Below are positions 11,656 through 21,706 of a stretch of DNA of 64,000 nucleotides, piece by piece. A program made the translations under genes and the position numbers. The stretch comes from Lumbricus terrestris (Eukaryota; Annelida; Clitellata; Crassiclitellata; Lumbricidae). The DNA lies in assembly GCA_949752735.1 (NCBI GenBank), contig OX457043.1, forward strand, positions 45,837,253 through 45,901,252, written 5' to 3'. The notes beneath the pieces are model-generated. The model was not told the DNA's origin, searched no databases, and saw only the letters and a program-made list of their open reading frames with translations. Within the stretch, counting starts at the first letter, position 1, and each line of letters begins with the position of its first letter.

Positions 11656-11755
11656 AAAAAGCGCAAGGTCTAAGATAAAATAGCGGACCGCGGACTGCAT
11701 GGTTGCACTGAATGGCGTGATATAACGCTATTTTATCTTAGACCTTGCGCTTTTT
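11656..11755. repeat. perfect 30-bp inverted repeat, 40-bp loop
   Basis: Arms 11656-11685 and 11726-11755 are exact reverse complements, with a core AGCGCAAGGTCTAAGATAAA. They can form a stable hairpin inside transposon H1. Confidence 0.92.
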
Positions 11756-11905
11756 ACAAATTTATTTAATATTAATATTAAAAAATATTAATAATGGGTG
11801 TAATCTGAATAATCCCAGACAATGGACAAGCTAAAATTCATAGGCCTAATAATTTGCCGTCGCATTGTCTAGGTTACTAGATGCATGGCCCAAAGCATCA
11901 CAAAA

Positions 11906-12139
11906 CTAATAATATATAATAATATATTTTCTTTAATTAAACGCCTGCAAGACGCACTGCGCTTTACATTTACAAGTTATGCAGTAATCTTAATTAAACT
12001 TAACTACCAACTGAACAGACAGCTTTGTAATTACACGGCGCCAATGGCAGCCTACAAAGCAAATCCGCCCAACGGGGGCTCGAACTCACTACCTCTCGCA
12101 CTCTTGACCAGCGTGTTAACCACTACTCTACCGGGCCCC
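11906..12139 (-). mobile_element. tRNA-derived SINE S2 inside transposon H1
   Basis: On the minus strand: head GGCCCGGTAGAGTAGTGG (A box), B box GAGTTCGAGCCC, then GGGCGGATTTGCTTTGTAGG, GCGCCGTGTAATTACAAAGC and CGCAGTGCGTCTTGCAGGCG, ending TTTAATTAAAG plus an AT-rich tail. It aligns along its whole length with 25229-25460. Confidence 0.87.
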
Positions 12140-12502
12140 CCCCCAAACTATTCAAACTGAAACACAAACAGCCTGAAATGGGTTCAATAACACTTTAACA
12201 AATTCATGCATCAATTAAGTGTTGAGGCCTCGATGATCATTACTCACTTGAAGGCCCAAATGAAATTAATGCTTGCAGGAAAATTGGATTGACTTCTTGC
12301 ATTAGTAGCCGTACTTAGACCTAGGCTAATGGCTAGTACCATGTCAGAAGTCGACTTCAAGTCGGAAGTCGGTTGTTTTTTTGCCAAGTCGGGTCAAGTC
12401 GTTTTGACGCCGAGAAGTCGACTTCAAGTCGACCTCAAGTCACTTTAGGGTCAAGTGGGGTCAGATTAGCCGACCAAAGTCACTCCCAGGTCTAGTCTCA
12501 CC

Positions 12503-13325
12503 AAAAATCTGACTCACGGCTCACGCAAAGAACACTCGTTCACATACATACTTATTTCACCGAAATCTCAACTTATTAAAATATCTGGTAGAAAGGCGTG
12601 CAATTATTGTAAACCCAATGATCCTAGTTTCACTATAATAATTTTATGGTCGATGAATGAACTCTTTCAATCTTATTGCCACCAAAACAATTTACTTACG
12701 GTGTTTTAAATGATCATGCACTTTTAAATGACTTCGGAAGTTGTTAACGATGCAACAGCTCATTGGTCAGTGTGCTGCCCAATCAACGGAGAGATGCTTG
12801 AACCTTTGCTACGGCAGACATTTTGTGTCTGGGCGTCCTCTTTCCTGCCCCTAGCCAGTCAGCGCAGAAATGTGCACACTGGCAGCACTCTGTTCTCGTT
12901 GAGAGGACCGGACTACGAGGGAAGGGACTTGCGAGTGGCGACAGCCCTTATGCGCCGAGGTTGGGAAACATGAAGACGCTATGTTGGTGCATATACAAGG
13001 CTGTTTCACTTACTATGGCTAAATGGACATTTCTTATCTGTAGAGACTGCTTGCTACTATTTAGAGATTAATTTTAGAATTAAATTCTAATTTAATGATA
13101 ACTCATTGTCTCTCGCAGTTCACGTTACTTCTTTTATGTCACTGTACGTTTGCAATGGAATTCTTTAAATTTACTGCTTCAATTCTTTAGGCTGGGGTTA
13201 AAAATTTAGATTCAAGCTTTCGGCTCCACCTACACCTCGTGGCTAACACGGCTACAATAAGTGCACTAACCACACACTGCGCCGTCATAGATTCTTACTA
13301 AGGCGCTATATAAATATGCATGAGG
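12503..13325. other. intergenic, no gene seen
   Basis: Open frames at 12728-13071 have no recognisable domain and no splice support. A solitary GGCGCTATATAAAT at about 13303 is a LINE/SINE tail remnant. Confidence 0.5.
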
Positions 13326-13333
13326 ACTGTAAT

Positions 13334-13536
13334 TAGCGCCCCTTCAAGATTACTATTCAGAAGCGCTCCCGACTACAGTGCAGACACTGCATCGGAGTTT
13401 CACGCCGAAGCGCTGAGCAATTGCGAGTGAAGGACTTGCACAATGCCCAAGGTCCCTACGCGGCGACTTGAGGCGGATTCAAACCTTCAACCCTCTGGCT
13501 GCAAGGCAACGAAGATACCCACTACACCACCGCGCC
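13334..13536 (-). mobile_element. tRNA-derived SINE, family S1
   Basis: On the minus strand from the head GGCGCGGTGGTGTAGTGGG (13536) through the B-box variant AGGTTTGAATCC, the body CTCGCAATTGCTCAGCGCTT and the tail GGGAGCGCTTCTGAATAG..GAAGGGGCGCTAA. This is a nearly full-length copy. Confidence 0.87.
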
Positions 13537-13794
13537 TATTATTATTTTGCCAAAAACTTACATAAGTATTGTCGGTGGAAGATTAGACGGTTAGAGTGAG
13601 GACTGGCCAATCGCATTCGTATATATGTCGAGGTTAAGAAGATAAAGTCGCTGTCACTTTTCATCCTCCATAAATACATGCATTGTATACTTTGTATAGT
13701 TGCCTCAATGGATCGCATCGGAAACTTCAAACGGAAATATGAGAGAGATAAGGAAGATGGAAGAAGTAGGGCAGGGAGAGGAAGAACACAGAAG

Positions 13795-13960
13795 AAAGCA
13801 TGCAGGGAAGGAGGGATGTAGGAGGAAGGAAGGTAGGAAGGAAGGAAGGTAGGAGGGAAGGAGGGAAGGAAGGAGGAAGCATGCAGGGAAGGAGGGATGT
13901 AGGAGGAAGGAAGAAAGGTAGGAAGGAAGGAAGGAGGAAGCAAGCAGGGAAGGAGGGATG
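13795..13960 (+). repeat. GGAAGGAGGG minisatellite
   Basis: Purine-only array. A 56-60 bp higher-order unit (GCAGGGAAGGAGGGATGTAG) occurs three times. A shorter GGAA tract follows at 14240-14285. Confidence 0.93.
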
Positions 13961-13961
13961 T

Positions 13962-14240
13962 ACAGCTTGCGATATCACCACTAGTCTTGGCCGTGAGTAC
14001 CACTGAGTAGTTCGTTCTTGAGAAGGAGATACAAAAATGAAACATTGCAATGTAATACAATTCAATACATGAGAAATACAATACAATGGAAATACAGTGC
14101 AATACAATAGACCTGCAATACAATACAATGCAATGCAATATACTACAATACAATACCGTAAAGTACAATGCAATACAATATGATACAATGTAGGATTAAT
14201 AGAAATACAATGCAATGAAATTATTATCAAAGACGTTTCA
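13962..14240 (+). repeat. dispersed repeat R1 carrying an AATAC array, copy 1
   Basis: A unique 5' block (ACAGCTTGCGAT.., CTTGGCCGTGAGTAC, GAGTAGTTCGTTCTTGAGAA) leads into degenerate (AATAC)n and ends near AAAGACGTTTCA. The same order of blocks occurs at 20144-20429. Confidence 0.82.
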
Positions 14241-14689
14241 GGAAGGAAGGTAGGAAGGAAGGAAAGAAGGAAGGAAGGAAAGTAGTGAGCCAAGGAAGAA
14301 GAGCGATAAAGGGGAAGATATTAAAATACCATGAAAGAGAAAGAGGTTAGGGAGAAAGACAGAGATGTCAGGCATATACTGATATACACCCACAGACGGC
14401 AAGACAGACAGGCAGAAAAAGAGGCACATACAGAAAAAAAGAGGCACCAATGTGATCTATGTTCACAAGAAGCCTCGCTCAGTTTATTTGCAATTTTTAG
14501 GCTAAATATAAACAATTGCTGAGACCTCGAGAGAATTAAACACGCCAATTATTGCCAACATAAAAATGTTGAATTACGACACATCTCGCTACAATTAGTA
14601 AAAAACTAGACTCGGGACTGTCTGAATTCTATTTTGATAGTTCCGCTTGGAATTCTGTGAGTGGGTGTAGCAGAAAACGAACAAATTGG

Positions 14690-15062
14690 ACCAGACAGAT
14701 AAGCAGACAGATAAGCAGACAGATAAGCAGACAGACAGACAGACAGGCAGGCAGACGGACAGACAGACAGACAGAAATGTAGACAGGCAGGTAGACAGAC
14801 AGGCAGACAGACAGACAGACAGGTAGGCAGACGGACAGACAGACAGACAGAAATGTAGACAGGCAGGTAGACAGACAGGCAGACGGACAGACATACAGAC
14901 AGACAGAAATGTAGACAGGCAGGTAGAGAGACAGGCAAACAGACAGACAGACAGACAGACAGGCAGGCAGACGGACAGACAGAAATGCAGCCAGGCAGGT
15001 AGAGAGACAGGCAAACAGACAGACAGACAAACAGCCAGACAGACAAACAGACAGACAGACTC
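14690..15062 (+). repeat. GACA minisatellite with higher-order units
   Basis: On top of the 4-bp GACA period there is a longer unit of roughly 60-90 bp marked by AGAAATGTAGACAGGCAGGT, seen at about 14773, 14851, 14905 and, as a variant, 14983. Confidence 0.93.
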
Positions 15063-15289
15063 TTTCCGGATCCATTAGAGCAACTGGTAGTCAAAAGGTC
15101 ACAGCAGCTGTTCACCTCCGTTTGACCCCTGGACGAGGTAACTTAGTAAACCAGACAGTGCCTACTTCTCCCGCCACAGACATTTGTAAGCTTTCAATAC
15201 AAAAGGCCAAATTTCTCTATGGCGTTTTTGTAGCATTTGCTGCTCAAATATCGCTCGTCATCTCAAATTATGGCATCCAATTCAACCTA

Positions 15290-15900
15290 TCTCTCTCATC
15301 TTCCTCCATCCTCTCTACCTCCTCCTCCTCCCCGCCTTCTCCTCTTCCTCCTCCTCCTTATCCTGCTCCTCCTCCTATCCAGGCTCAGCTTCCTCCACCT
15401 CCCCGCTTTCCAATTCTTCCCCATCTCCCCTATATAGTCCCAGTCCTAGTCCTCCTTTAATACTCATCTTCCTACTCCTTCTCTTCATGTCTCTTCCTCC
15501 ACTTCTTTTCCATCCTTCCCTTCATCCAGCGCTCGTTCTTCCATCCTTCTGATCGTATTCCTCCTCCCTTCTTTCCGCCCACTTCCTTCTCCCGCTACTC
15601 TTCATCTTCTCCTCCTCTTCTTTTCCAGACTTTCATTCCATCCATCTACTTCCACTTCCTCCTCCCCATCTCCTTCACCTTCTCTTTCTCCATCACGTTC
15701 TCCTTCTCCTTCTTCTCCTCCGTCTCCACCTGCTCCTCCTCCTGCTCCTCCAGCTAATTCTTTCCTCCTCTTCTCCTCCTCCTCTCTTCCTCTCCTCCTC
15801 CTCCTTCTCCTCCTTCTCCTCCTCCTGCATCTCCTCCTCCACCTCCTCCTCCTCCTCCTCCTCCATCTTCTCCTGCTACTCCTCCGTCTAGGGCTCTAGG
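15290..15900 (+). repeat. pyrimidine-rich (TCC)n tract
   Basis: About 600 bp that is over 80 percent C+T on the plus strand. Pro/Ser and Gly/Glu frames across it are compositional. Confidence 0.92.
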
Positions 15901-16315
15901 CCCATTTGTTGCTTCACCTGTTCTTTCCTCCAGCAACCTCTTCCTTGTAATAAAAACTCCATTCTTGTTCTTCACCAAAGCAAATCATAAATATCTGTCA
16001 GTATCTCTGACCACATCAAGCGTGTGATATATTATCTCAAAAGCAACAAAGCCACACTAAACAACACCAGACGAATAGGCTACGACCAGTTAGATGCCAC
16101 GAAGCTGTGCACGACGCTATCACCGCATCAATACGATTCGACACCAGTACAACATCACCAGATAAAATATCACCACATCCACTATTACTACCATCGCAAG
16201 TTCATCCACGGCTCCAAAAACAGCATCGTTAAAACACAGCCGCTATGATAGACACGACAAACAACAACACCGGTGGTATACCGATTTTAATGTGGACATT
16301 AAAATACCACATTTA

Positions 16316-16575
16316 ACCATCACCACCACCGCCACCACCACCACCACCACCACCACCACCACCGCCGCCGCCGCCGCCGCCACCACCACCACCACTGTCG
16401 TTACACGGTAACCCACACCTACCAGTACTTCCACACCACGACACCACCACCACCATGACACCACCAACATCACCACCACCACCACTGTCGTCACATCTAC
16501 CAGTACTTCCACACCATGACACCGCCACCACGACACCACCAACATCAACACCACAACACCAACACCACCAGCACC
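16316..16575 (+). repeat. (CAC)n / (CGC)n array
   Basis: CAC array with an internal CGC block, followed by two copies of an approximately 65-bp unit containing GTCGT.ACA and CCAGTACTTCCACACCA. Confidence 0.92.
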
Positions 16576-17227
16576 ACCACCAGTTTATCGACACTGTTGA
16601 GGAAGACAGACTGTGTCCATTACTCGTCGGCTCTTTTGCCAAATCATTCGACGTCCACGATTCGGGTTTACTAATAACAGCGCAACCTAAAAACGGGTGT
16701 GTTGTTTACGGGGCATTACCTTACGACCTTATTAACATGTCGACCTCTCATCAACTTCCTGTCAAACCGGCGACCTACCGACCTCCAGGGGGCGCACCTG
16801 TGGCCACGAAACTCCTGTCGTCATATCTCATCTTGGTCCGTGAGCCACTGGGCCGCCCGTCATTCTGAAATGATCGGCTTGCCATATTGCCTGCATCGAG
16901 TGCAGTATGTGTATAACTGTATATAACTGACAGACACCTGGCGATGTTGAGAACAGCTCCCTGCAGCACAGGATATATAGAAAGCTTTTTTGGCCCGCAA
17001 CAAATATAATTTGACCCAGTGACCTGTGGATCAGATGATTATATGGTCGGTCATCCAGTGGCGTCTGCCATCAATTCGAAACTCAGCCGCTGTCCACTCG
17101 TGCCAGACCAAAGCCTGGCGAAAGATGGAGGGTGACCTGAACGCCCTTGGACGTTCTTAAACACTGGAGAACTTCTACCATGAACTTGTGTCCAATGCCC
17201 ATGAGTAAGCTTGGAGATAGCAGGAAT

Positions 17228-17487
17228 CAGTGGCGTAGCCATTAATTTATGATGGGGAAGGGGGTTTATGACCTGGCCGGATACCATTTCTGACACCAAC
17301 CCAACAACATTACAGTAAATAAAAAGGGAATAAAGTAACAAAGGGAATAAAGTCAGAAAAACAATTGTTACTACAAGCAATTCTTTTGTTTTCTTATTTA
17401 AGTGGATAAATAACCTTTAAAAACTTTTTCTAGGCCAATTGGGGGTTGGTTTAACCCCCCCGAACCACCCCGTTGTGTACGCCACTG
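17228..17487. mobile_element. hAT-like MITE family M2, copy 1
   Basis: 260 bp bounded by CAGTGGCGTAGCC and GTACGCCACTG. Flanks GCAGGAAT and GTAGGAAT match at 7 of 8 bases. The interior (CCTGGCCGGATACC, ACAGTAAATAAAAAGG, TTATTTAAGTGGATAAATAA) is shared with 37206-37455, and the last block with 50111-50261. Confidence 0.83.
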
Positions 17488-17489
17488 GT

Positions 17490-18550
17490 AGGAATTAATA
17501 ATATTGCGCCGCATCAATCTCTCTACCTCAGAGGAGTTCGCGTCACATGCGAGAGGGAAGAGAACGATTTGTAGCAATGCAGTTGTTGGTGGGATGAACG
17601 ATGAGGCGAGGGAGAGGACTACTTTGTCACTCTCAATTACCATGGCTAAGAGAGAAATGAATTCCACGTTCATTTGACACTTATGCATTAATTATTCTCG
17701 ATTATATTATAAGTTGTATTTAGATTATTATCGTTGGATCAAAGGAAGTCTCTAACAATGATCTCTCACCCTATAATTGTATCTATCTATAGCCCAAAAA
17801 AATCATCGAGCATTAATTTTTGTATAAAAATCTCTATGCATAGGCTATAAGCGGGTAGGCTAACTCCAAATTTCTAACCATAAATCTTTAATCTTGAATA
17901 TCTAGTAGAAAATATATATCCTCCCTAATAAAAATCTTTCACCATAAATCTCTAACCACGATCTTTAATCTAATCTAGATCTATGACATCAACCTTGATA
18001 TCGCAAATCTCTTATCATAAGCATCTATCCATAAACAGCAAACCCTGAATCGCCTATAACCACAGCCAATAACCTTAAATCTCTAAAACCAAATAACAAT
18101 ATGGTCAAACCCTAATTTTAAACCCTTATCCCTTGATCTTAGGTCTGCAATCCTCATCCATGACTCACGTAGCCCAAAATCCCTGATTATAGAGATCTGA
18201 TCGAAGATTCTCAGGCCAGCCGTTTATACTCAGAACCTCTCTCGAATCGGTACGTTCGAAACCGACCCTAAACCCAACCAGTACGAGCACCTAACTCCTC
18301 GCCCCATCACTTTCCCCCATCAGCCCACCAGTTCTCCACCCCACCCAACTCTCCACCTTCCAACCTCTAACATGGAAGAGATTATTAATCACGCTGAGAA
18401 AATACGTTACCTCGACCGTTTCCCCCTCCGCCACCTCTACTCCTCCCTGTCTGACCTTCCAACTATACCGCTGCTATCGCCCACCACCTCTTCCACCACC
18501 GCCAACGCCCTTCCCTCTCCTCCCTTTCCACCACGTCTTCCGCGGCTGGG
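17490..18550. other. intergenic, no gene seen
   Basis: 17750-18360 is AT-rich and dense with degenerate TAAATCTCTAACC-like phrases, possibly an eroded minisatellite. There is no gene. Confidence 0.5.
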
Positions 18551-18734
18551 ATGAGCCTGGGAGCGTGGAGCAGAGAGAGCGAGGCCTGGAAATCGAGGAA
18601 ACATGACTTGAGCACCTGCCGTCTGTATTGAAGACTGGGGTGTGGGGCCAGATCGAGTAACGGCGAAAACAGTTCCGCGATTGGTAAACACGTGACCAAG
18701 ACGAGGGAAATTCACGTTCATTCGTTCCGTGGAC

Positions 18735-18785
18735 TTAAATAGCGACCCTTCAAGAGAACTGCTCTGGAGCGCTCCCAGGCCAGCA
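18735..18785 (-). mobile_element. solitary LINE/SINE 3' tail
   Basis: On the minus strand GGGAGCGCTCCAGAGCAG..CTTGAAGGGTCGCTATTTAA matches the common tail. Confidence 0.55.
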
Positions 18786-19230
18786 ACGGCAGAAAACAGA
18801 CTTGAGAGATTCATTAAATAAGGTTTGATTGGCCAGCTGTAACAAAAGTAATCTATTTGAGAAGGTTATTCAAGATGGACGGCCCCGCAACCGAGAAAGC
18901 TTAGCGTTGCCTGTTAGCTAAGCGAGTCCATGGAACAAGGAGTTGAGTCAGTTGACCCCCTTTACAGCAAAGTAATGAGCGCGATCCTTGTATGTAAAAA
19001 CAGAACTGTTAATTAAGTCGATTCATCTTATAATTTTAGAAACACAAATGAAACTGAAAAAACTCTGGAATCTAGAAATTAAAAACGACCAAAGGCTTCA
19101 GAACTGTGTTGATTCCAAATCCGCGAAATTGACTCCAGCCGGAAACATCTTCGTCCTGGAACCGAACTGTCACCACACCTGAGAGGTACGGCGATAGGCA
19201 CGTGGTGGAGAAATTGCTAGTTGAGTCTGC

Positions 19231-19902
19231 ATGCGAAGGAAGGAGGGAGGGAGCAAGAGAGGGATTGGAGGGATGGAGAATGGAGATACAGCAGGAGGAA
19301 TTGGAAGGCTTTTATATAAACACGGTCCGGCTGCTTATACATCGGGCGCACGATGGGAAGTCGAGAAAATGGAGGGGGAATGGGATAAGGAGGAAGACAG
19401 GGAAATGGAGGAGGAATGGGATAAGGAGGAAGAAAGGGAAATGAAGGAGGAATGGGATAAGGAGGAAGACGAGAAAATGGAGGAGGAATGGGATAAGGAG
19501 GAAGACAGTGAAATGGAGGAGGAATGGGATAAGGAGGAAGACGAGAAAATGGAGGAGGAATGGGATAAGGAGGAAGAAAGGGAAATGGAGGAGGAATGGG
19601 ATAAGGAGGAAGACGAGAAAATGGAGGAGGAATGGGATAAGGAGGAAGACAGGGAAATGGAGGAGGAATGGGATAAGGAGGAAGACGAGAAAATGGAGGA
19701 GGAATGGGATAAGGAGGAAGAAAGGGAAATGGAGGAGGAATGGGATAAGGAGGAATACAGGGAAATGGGCGAGGAATGGGATAAGGAGGGGAGGTGGTTT
19801 GCAGGGGAGCGAGGGAGAGTAGCGATAGGAGGAAGGGAGGTTGAAGCAGCAGTAGTAGGAAGGCTTTCTAAAATCGGTCGCTGGAGGGAGAGATATTACT
19901 GA
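19231..19902 (+). repeat. 42-bp minisatellite with a 223-codon open frame
   Basis: About ten 42-bp units (19361-19790) of GGAATGGGATAAGGAGGAAG type. Because 42 is a multiple of 3, one frame gives a 14-residue acidic repeat (EEEWDKEEDREM pattern) and a second frame is also open. The N- and C-terminal flanks have no domain, and there is no clear splice or promoter signal. Purine-only composition makes chance openness likely, so I favour a non-coding minisatellite, but a repetitive coiled-coil protein cannot be excluded. Confidence 0.75.
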
Positions 19903-20143
19903 GCCGGGTTGCGTACTGCATGTAGCGGGAGCGATTCAGTTAAACTTCTAGCCAACGGTGAATGAGTCAGTATGGCCTGAGTCTGTTGGAGTACAAAGCA
20001 CTTTGGAGAATGATACGAATGATCAATGTTAAATGAATCGGATTTTCTAGGCAGCAGCGGAAAACTTTCCTCTGGATGAATGGTGAGTTTTAGTTCGGTG
20101 CGAACGCCGTATAGTCTAGACTAGTGCAGTATTCATTTCTTCC

Positions 20144-20429
20144 ACAGCTTGCGATTATAAACACTTGGCCGTGAGTACTACTGAGTAGTTCGTTCTTGAG
20201 AAGGCGATACAAAAGTTGAAACAATGTAATACAATGCAATAATTCTATGCATTAGAAATACAATACAATGGAAATACAGTGCAATACAATAGGCCTACAA
20301 TACAATACAATACAATACAGTATAGTACAATACAATACAATACAATGCCGTAAAATACAATGTAATACAATATGATACAATGTAATAGAAATACAATGCA
20401 ATACAATTATTATTATTAAGGACGTTTCA
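20144..20429 (+). repeat. dispersed repeat R1 carrying an AATAC array, copy 2
   Basis: Same block order as 13962-14240: ACAGCTTGCGAT, CTTGGCCGTGAGTAC, GAGTAGTTCGTTCTTGAGAA, (AATAC)n, GGACGTTTCA. It is directly followed by a minus-strand LINE tail. Confidence 0.82.
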
Positions 20430-20478
20430 TATAGCGCCGCTTCGACACAGATTACTCAGACGGTCCAGGCCCGGCTAA
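20426..20478 (-). mobile_element. solitary LINE/SINE 3' tail
   Basis: On the minus strand CTGAGTAATCTGTGTCGAAGC then GGCGCTATATGAAA matches the shared tail, diverged in the middle. Confidence 0.5.
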
Positions 20479-20483
20479 ATAAG

Positions 20484-20655
20484 AAAATACAACCCAATAC
20501 AATACAATGCAATACAATACAATACAGTACAGTACAGTGCAGTGCAATACAATACAGTGCAATAAAATACAATACAATACAATGCAAAACAATGCAATAC
20601 AATACTATACAATACAATACAATGCAATGCAAATACAATACAATACAATACAATA
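20484..20655 (+). repeat. (AATAC)n microsatellite
   Basis: A separate degenerate AATAC/AATGC array downstream of R1 copy 2. Confidence 0.93.
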
Positions 20656-21284
20656 GAAGTGTTGAAAATTGTTCTATTCGAGCTTAGTCATGTGTGGTCA
20701 GATCGGGTGAGTTTCCTGAAAAGGTTCAATAACAATAGACCCAGATACACTGCTGTGGAATGAAAAGGCACAGCACTGTAGGAGTGATACATATGACTTC
20801 GGATGGCTTTGGGCGGAGAAAGAAGCCATTTGGGCGAAACTGCTTCAATGGTCTTATGGCCGGCCACTCGCCTGTAGATCGAGAGGAAGCTCTGAGGGGC
20901 AAATCGACAATGTCAGGTTCAAATTTCTTCTTCTTTGTGGGGTGGGGTAAAAATTGAGAAATCCCAAACTTATTGTTAGACTCTAGATTTCTGCTTAGTT
21001 TACTAAACAGTTTAGCAGGGAGGTTTAGAGAATCTCGAAGTCTTAATGAGAATTGAGACTTTGAGAGGCCTTGTTGGTCTAAAGTATAATACTTGCCTAC
21101 CATCCATCACTTAAATATTCTCTTCTTCATATTCTTCCACCTACTCCTCCTCTGCCTTCGCCTTCGCATCCTCCTCCTCTTCCTCGTGTCAGGAACCTCT
21201 GTTGCGCTCACGCCACCTCCCACTCCCTCTTCCTCTTCTTCCTCTTTTCTTCTTCTTCCTCCTCCTCCTCTTCATACTCCTTAC

Positions 21285-21580
21285 ACTATATCACCACCAC
21301 CTCACCCCACCGCCACCACCACCCCACCCCACCACCACCAACACCCCAACAACCACCACCACCATCACACCACCACCACTACCACCACCACCACACCACC
21401 ACCACAACCACCACCACCACAACCACCACCACCATCACCATCACCACCACTACCACCATCACCACCGTCACCACCACCACCGTCACGATTGCTTATTCCT
21501 GTGCATTTATTACTGAACTACCACACCACCACCACAACCATCACCACAACCACAACCACAACCACCACCACCTCGTGTGT
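21285..21580 (+). repeat. (CCA)n array upstream of the protocadherin
   Basis: CACCAC-rich, preceded by (TCC)n from 21130. A 45-bp stretch containing GTTTATTCCTGTGCATTTATT is duplicated at 21491 and 21576. It ends about 100 bp before the protocadherin start codon. Confidence 0.92.
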
Positions 21581-21706
21581 TTATTCCTGTGCATTTATTA
21601 CTGAACCATTTGCCACAGCACCTGCTTATCGTCTGCGATGGATGATCATGTGTCAATCATCTCATAACCTGAATCGGTTTGAAACCAGCAGCAACAAACA
21701 GACGCA

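Larger units (their letters stand above)
10895..12494. mobile_element. non-autonomous hAT-type transposon H1 (1600 bp)
   Basis: Ends are TAGACCTGGGAGT (10895) and ACTCCCAGGTCTA (12494), perfect 13-bp terminal inverted repeats. They are flanked by an exact 8-bp duplication GTCTCACC (10887-10894 and 12495-12502). Inside the termini, 150-170 bp on each side are packed with AAGTCGACTT-type motifs in opposite orientation. There is no transposase frame. The interior holds an S2 SINE (11906-12139) and a 30-bp perfect inverted repeat (11656-11755). A decayed end of the same family lies at 42176-42243. Confidence 0.88.

Noticed and set aside
14595..15115. Cys-Leu-Ser-Val repeat proteins in all three minus frames
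   Set aside because: All three frames are open because GACA has period 4 and contains no stop on that strand. This is a repeat artefact.
16455..16868. 137-codon plus-strand frame downstream of the CAC array
   Set aside because: The first third is microsatellite translation and the remainder has no recognisable domain or splice context.
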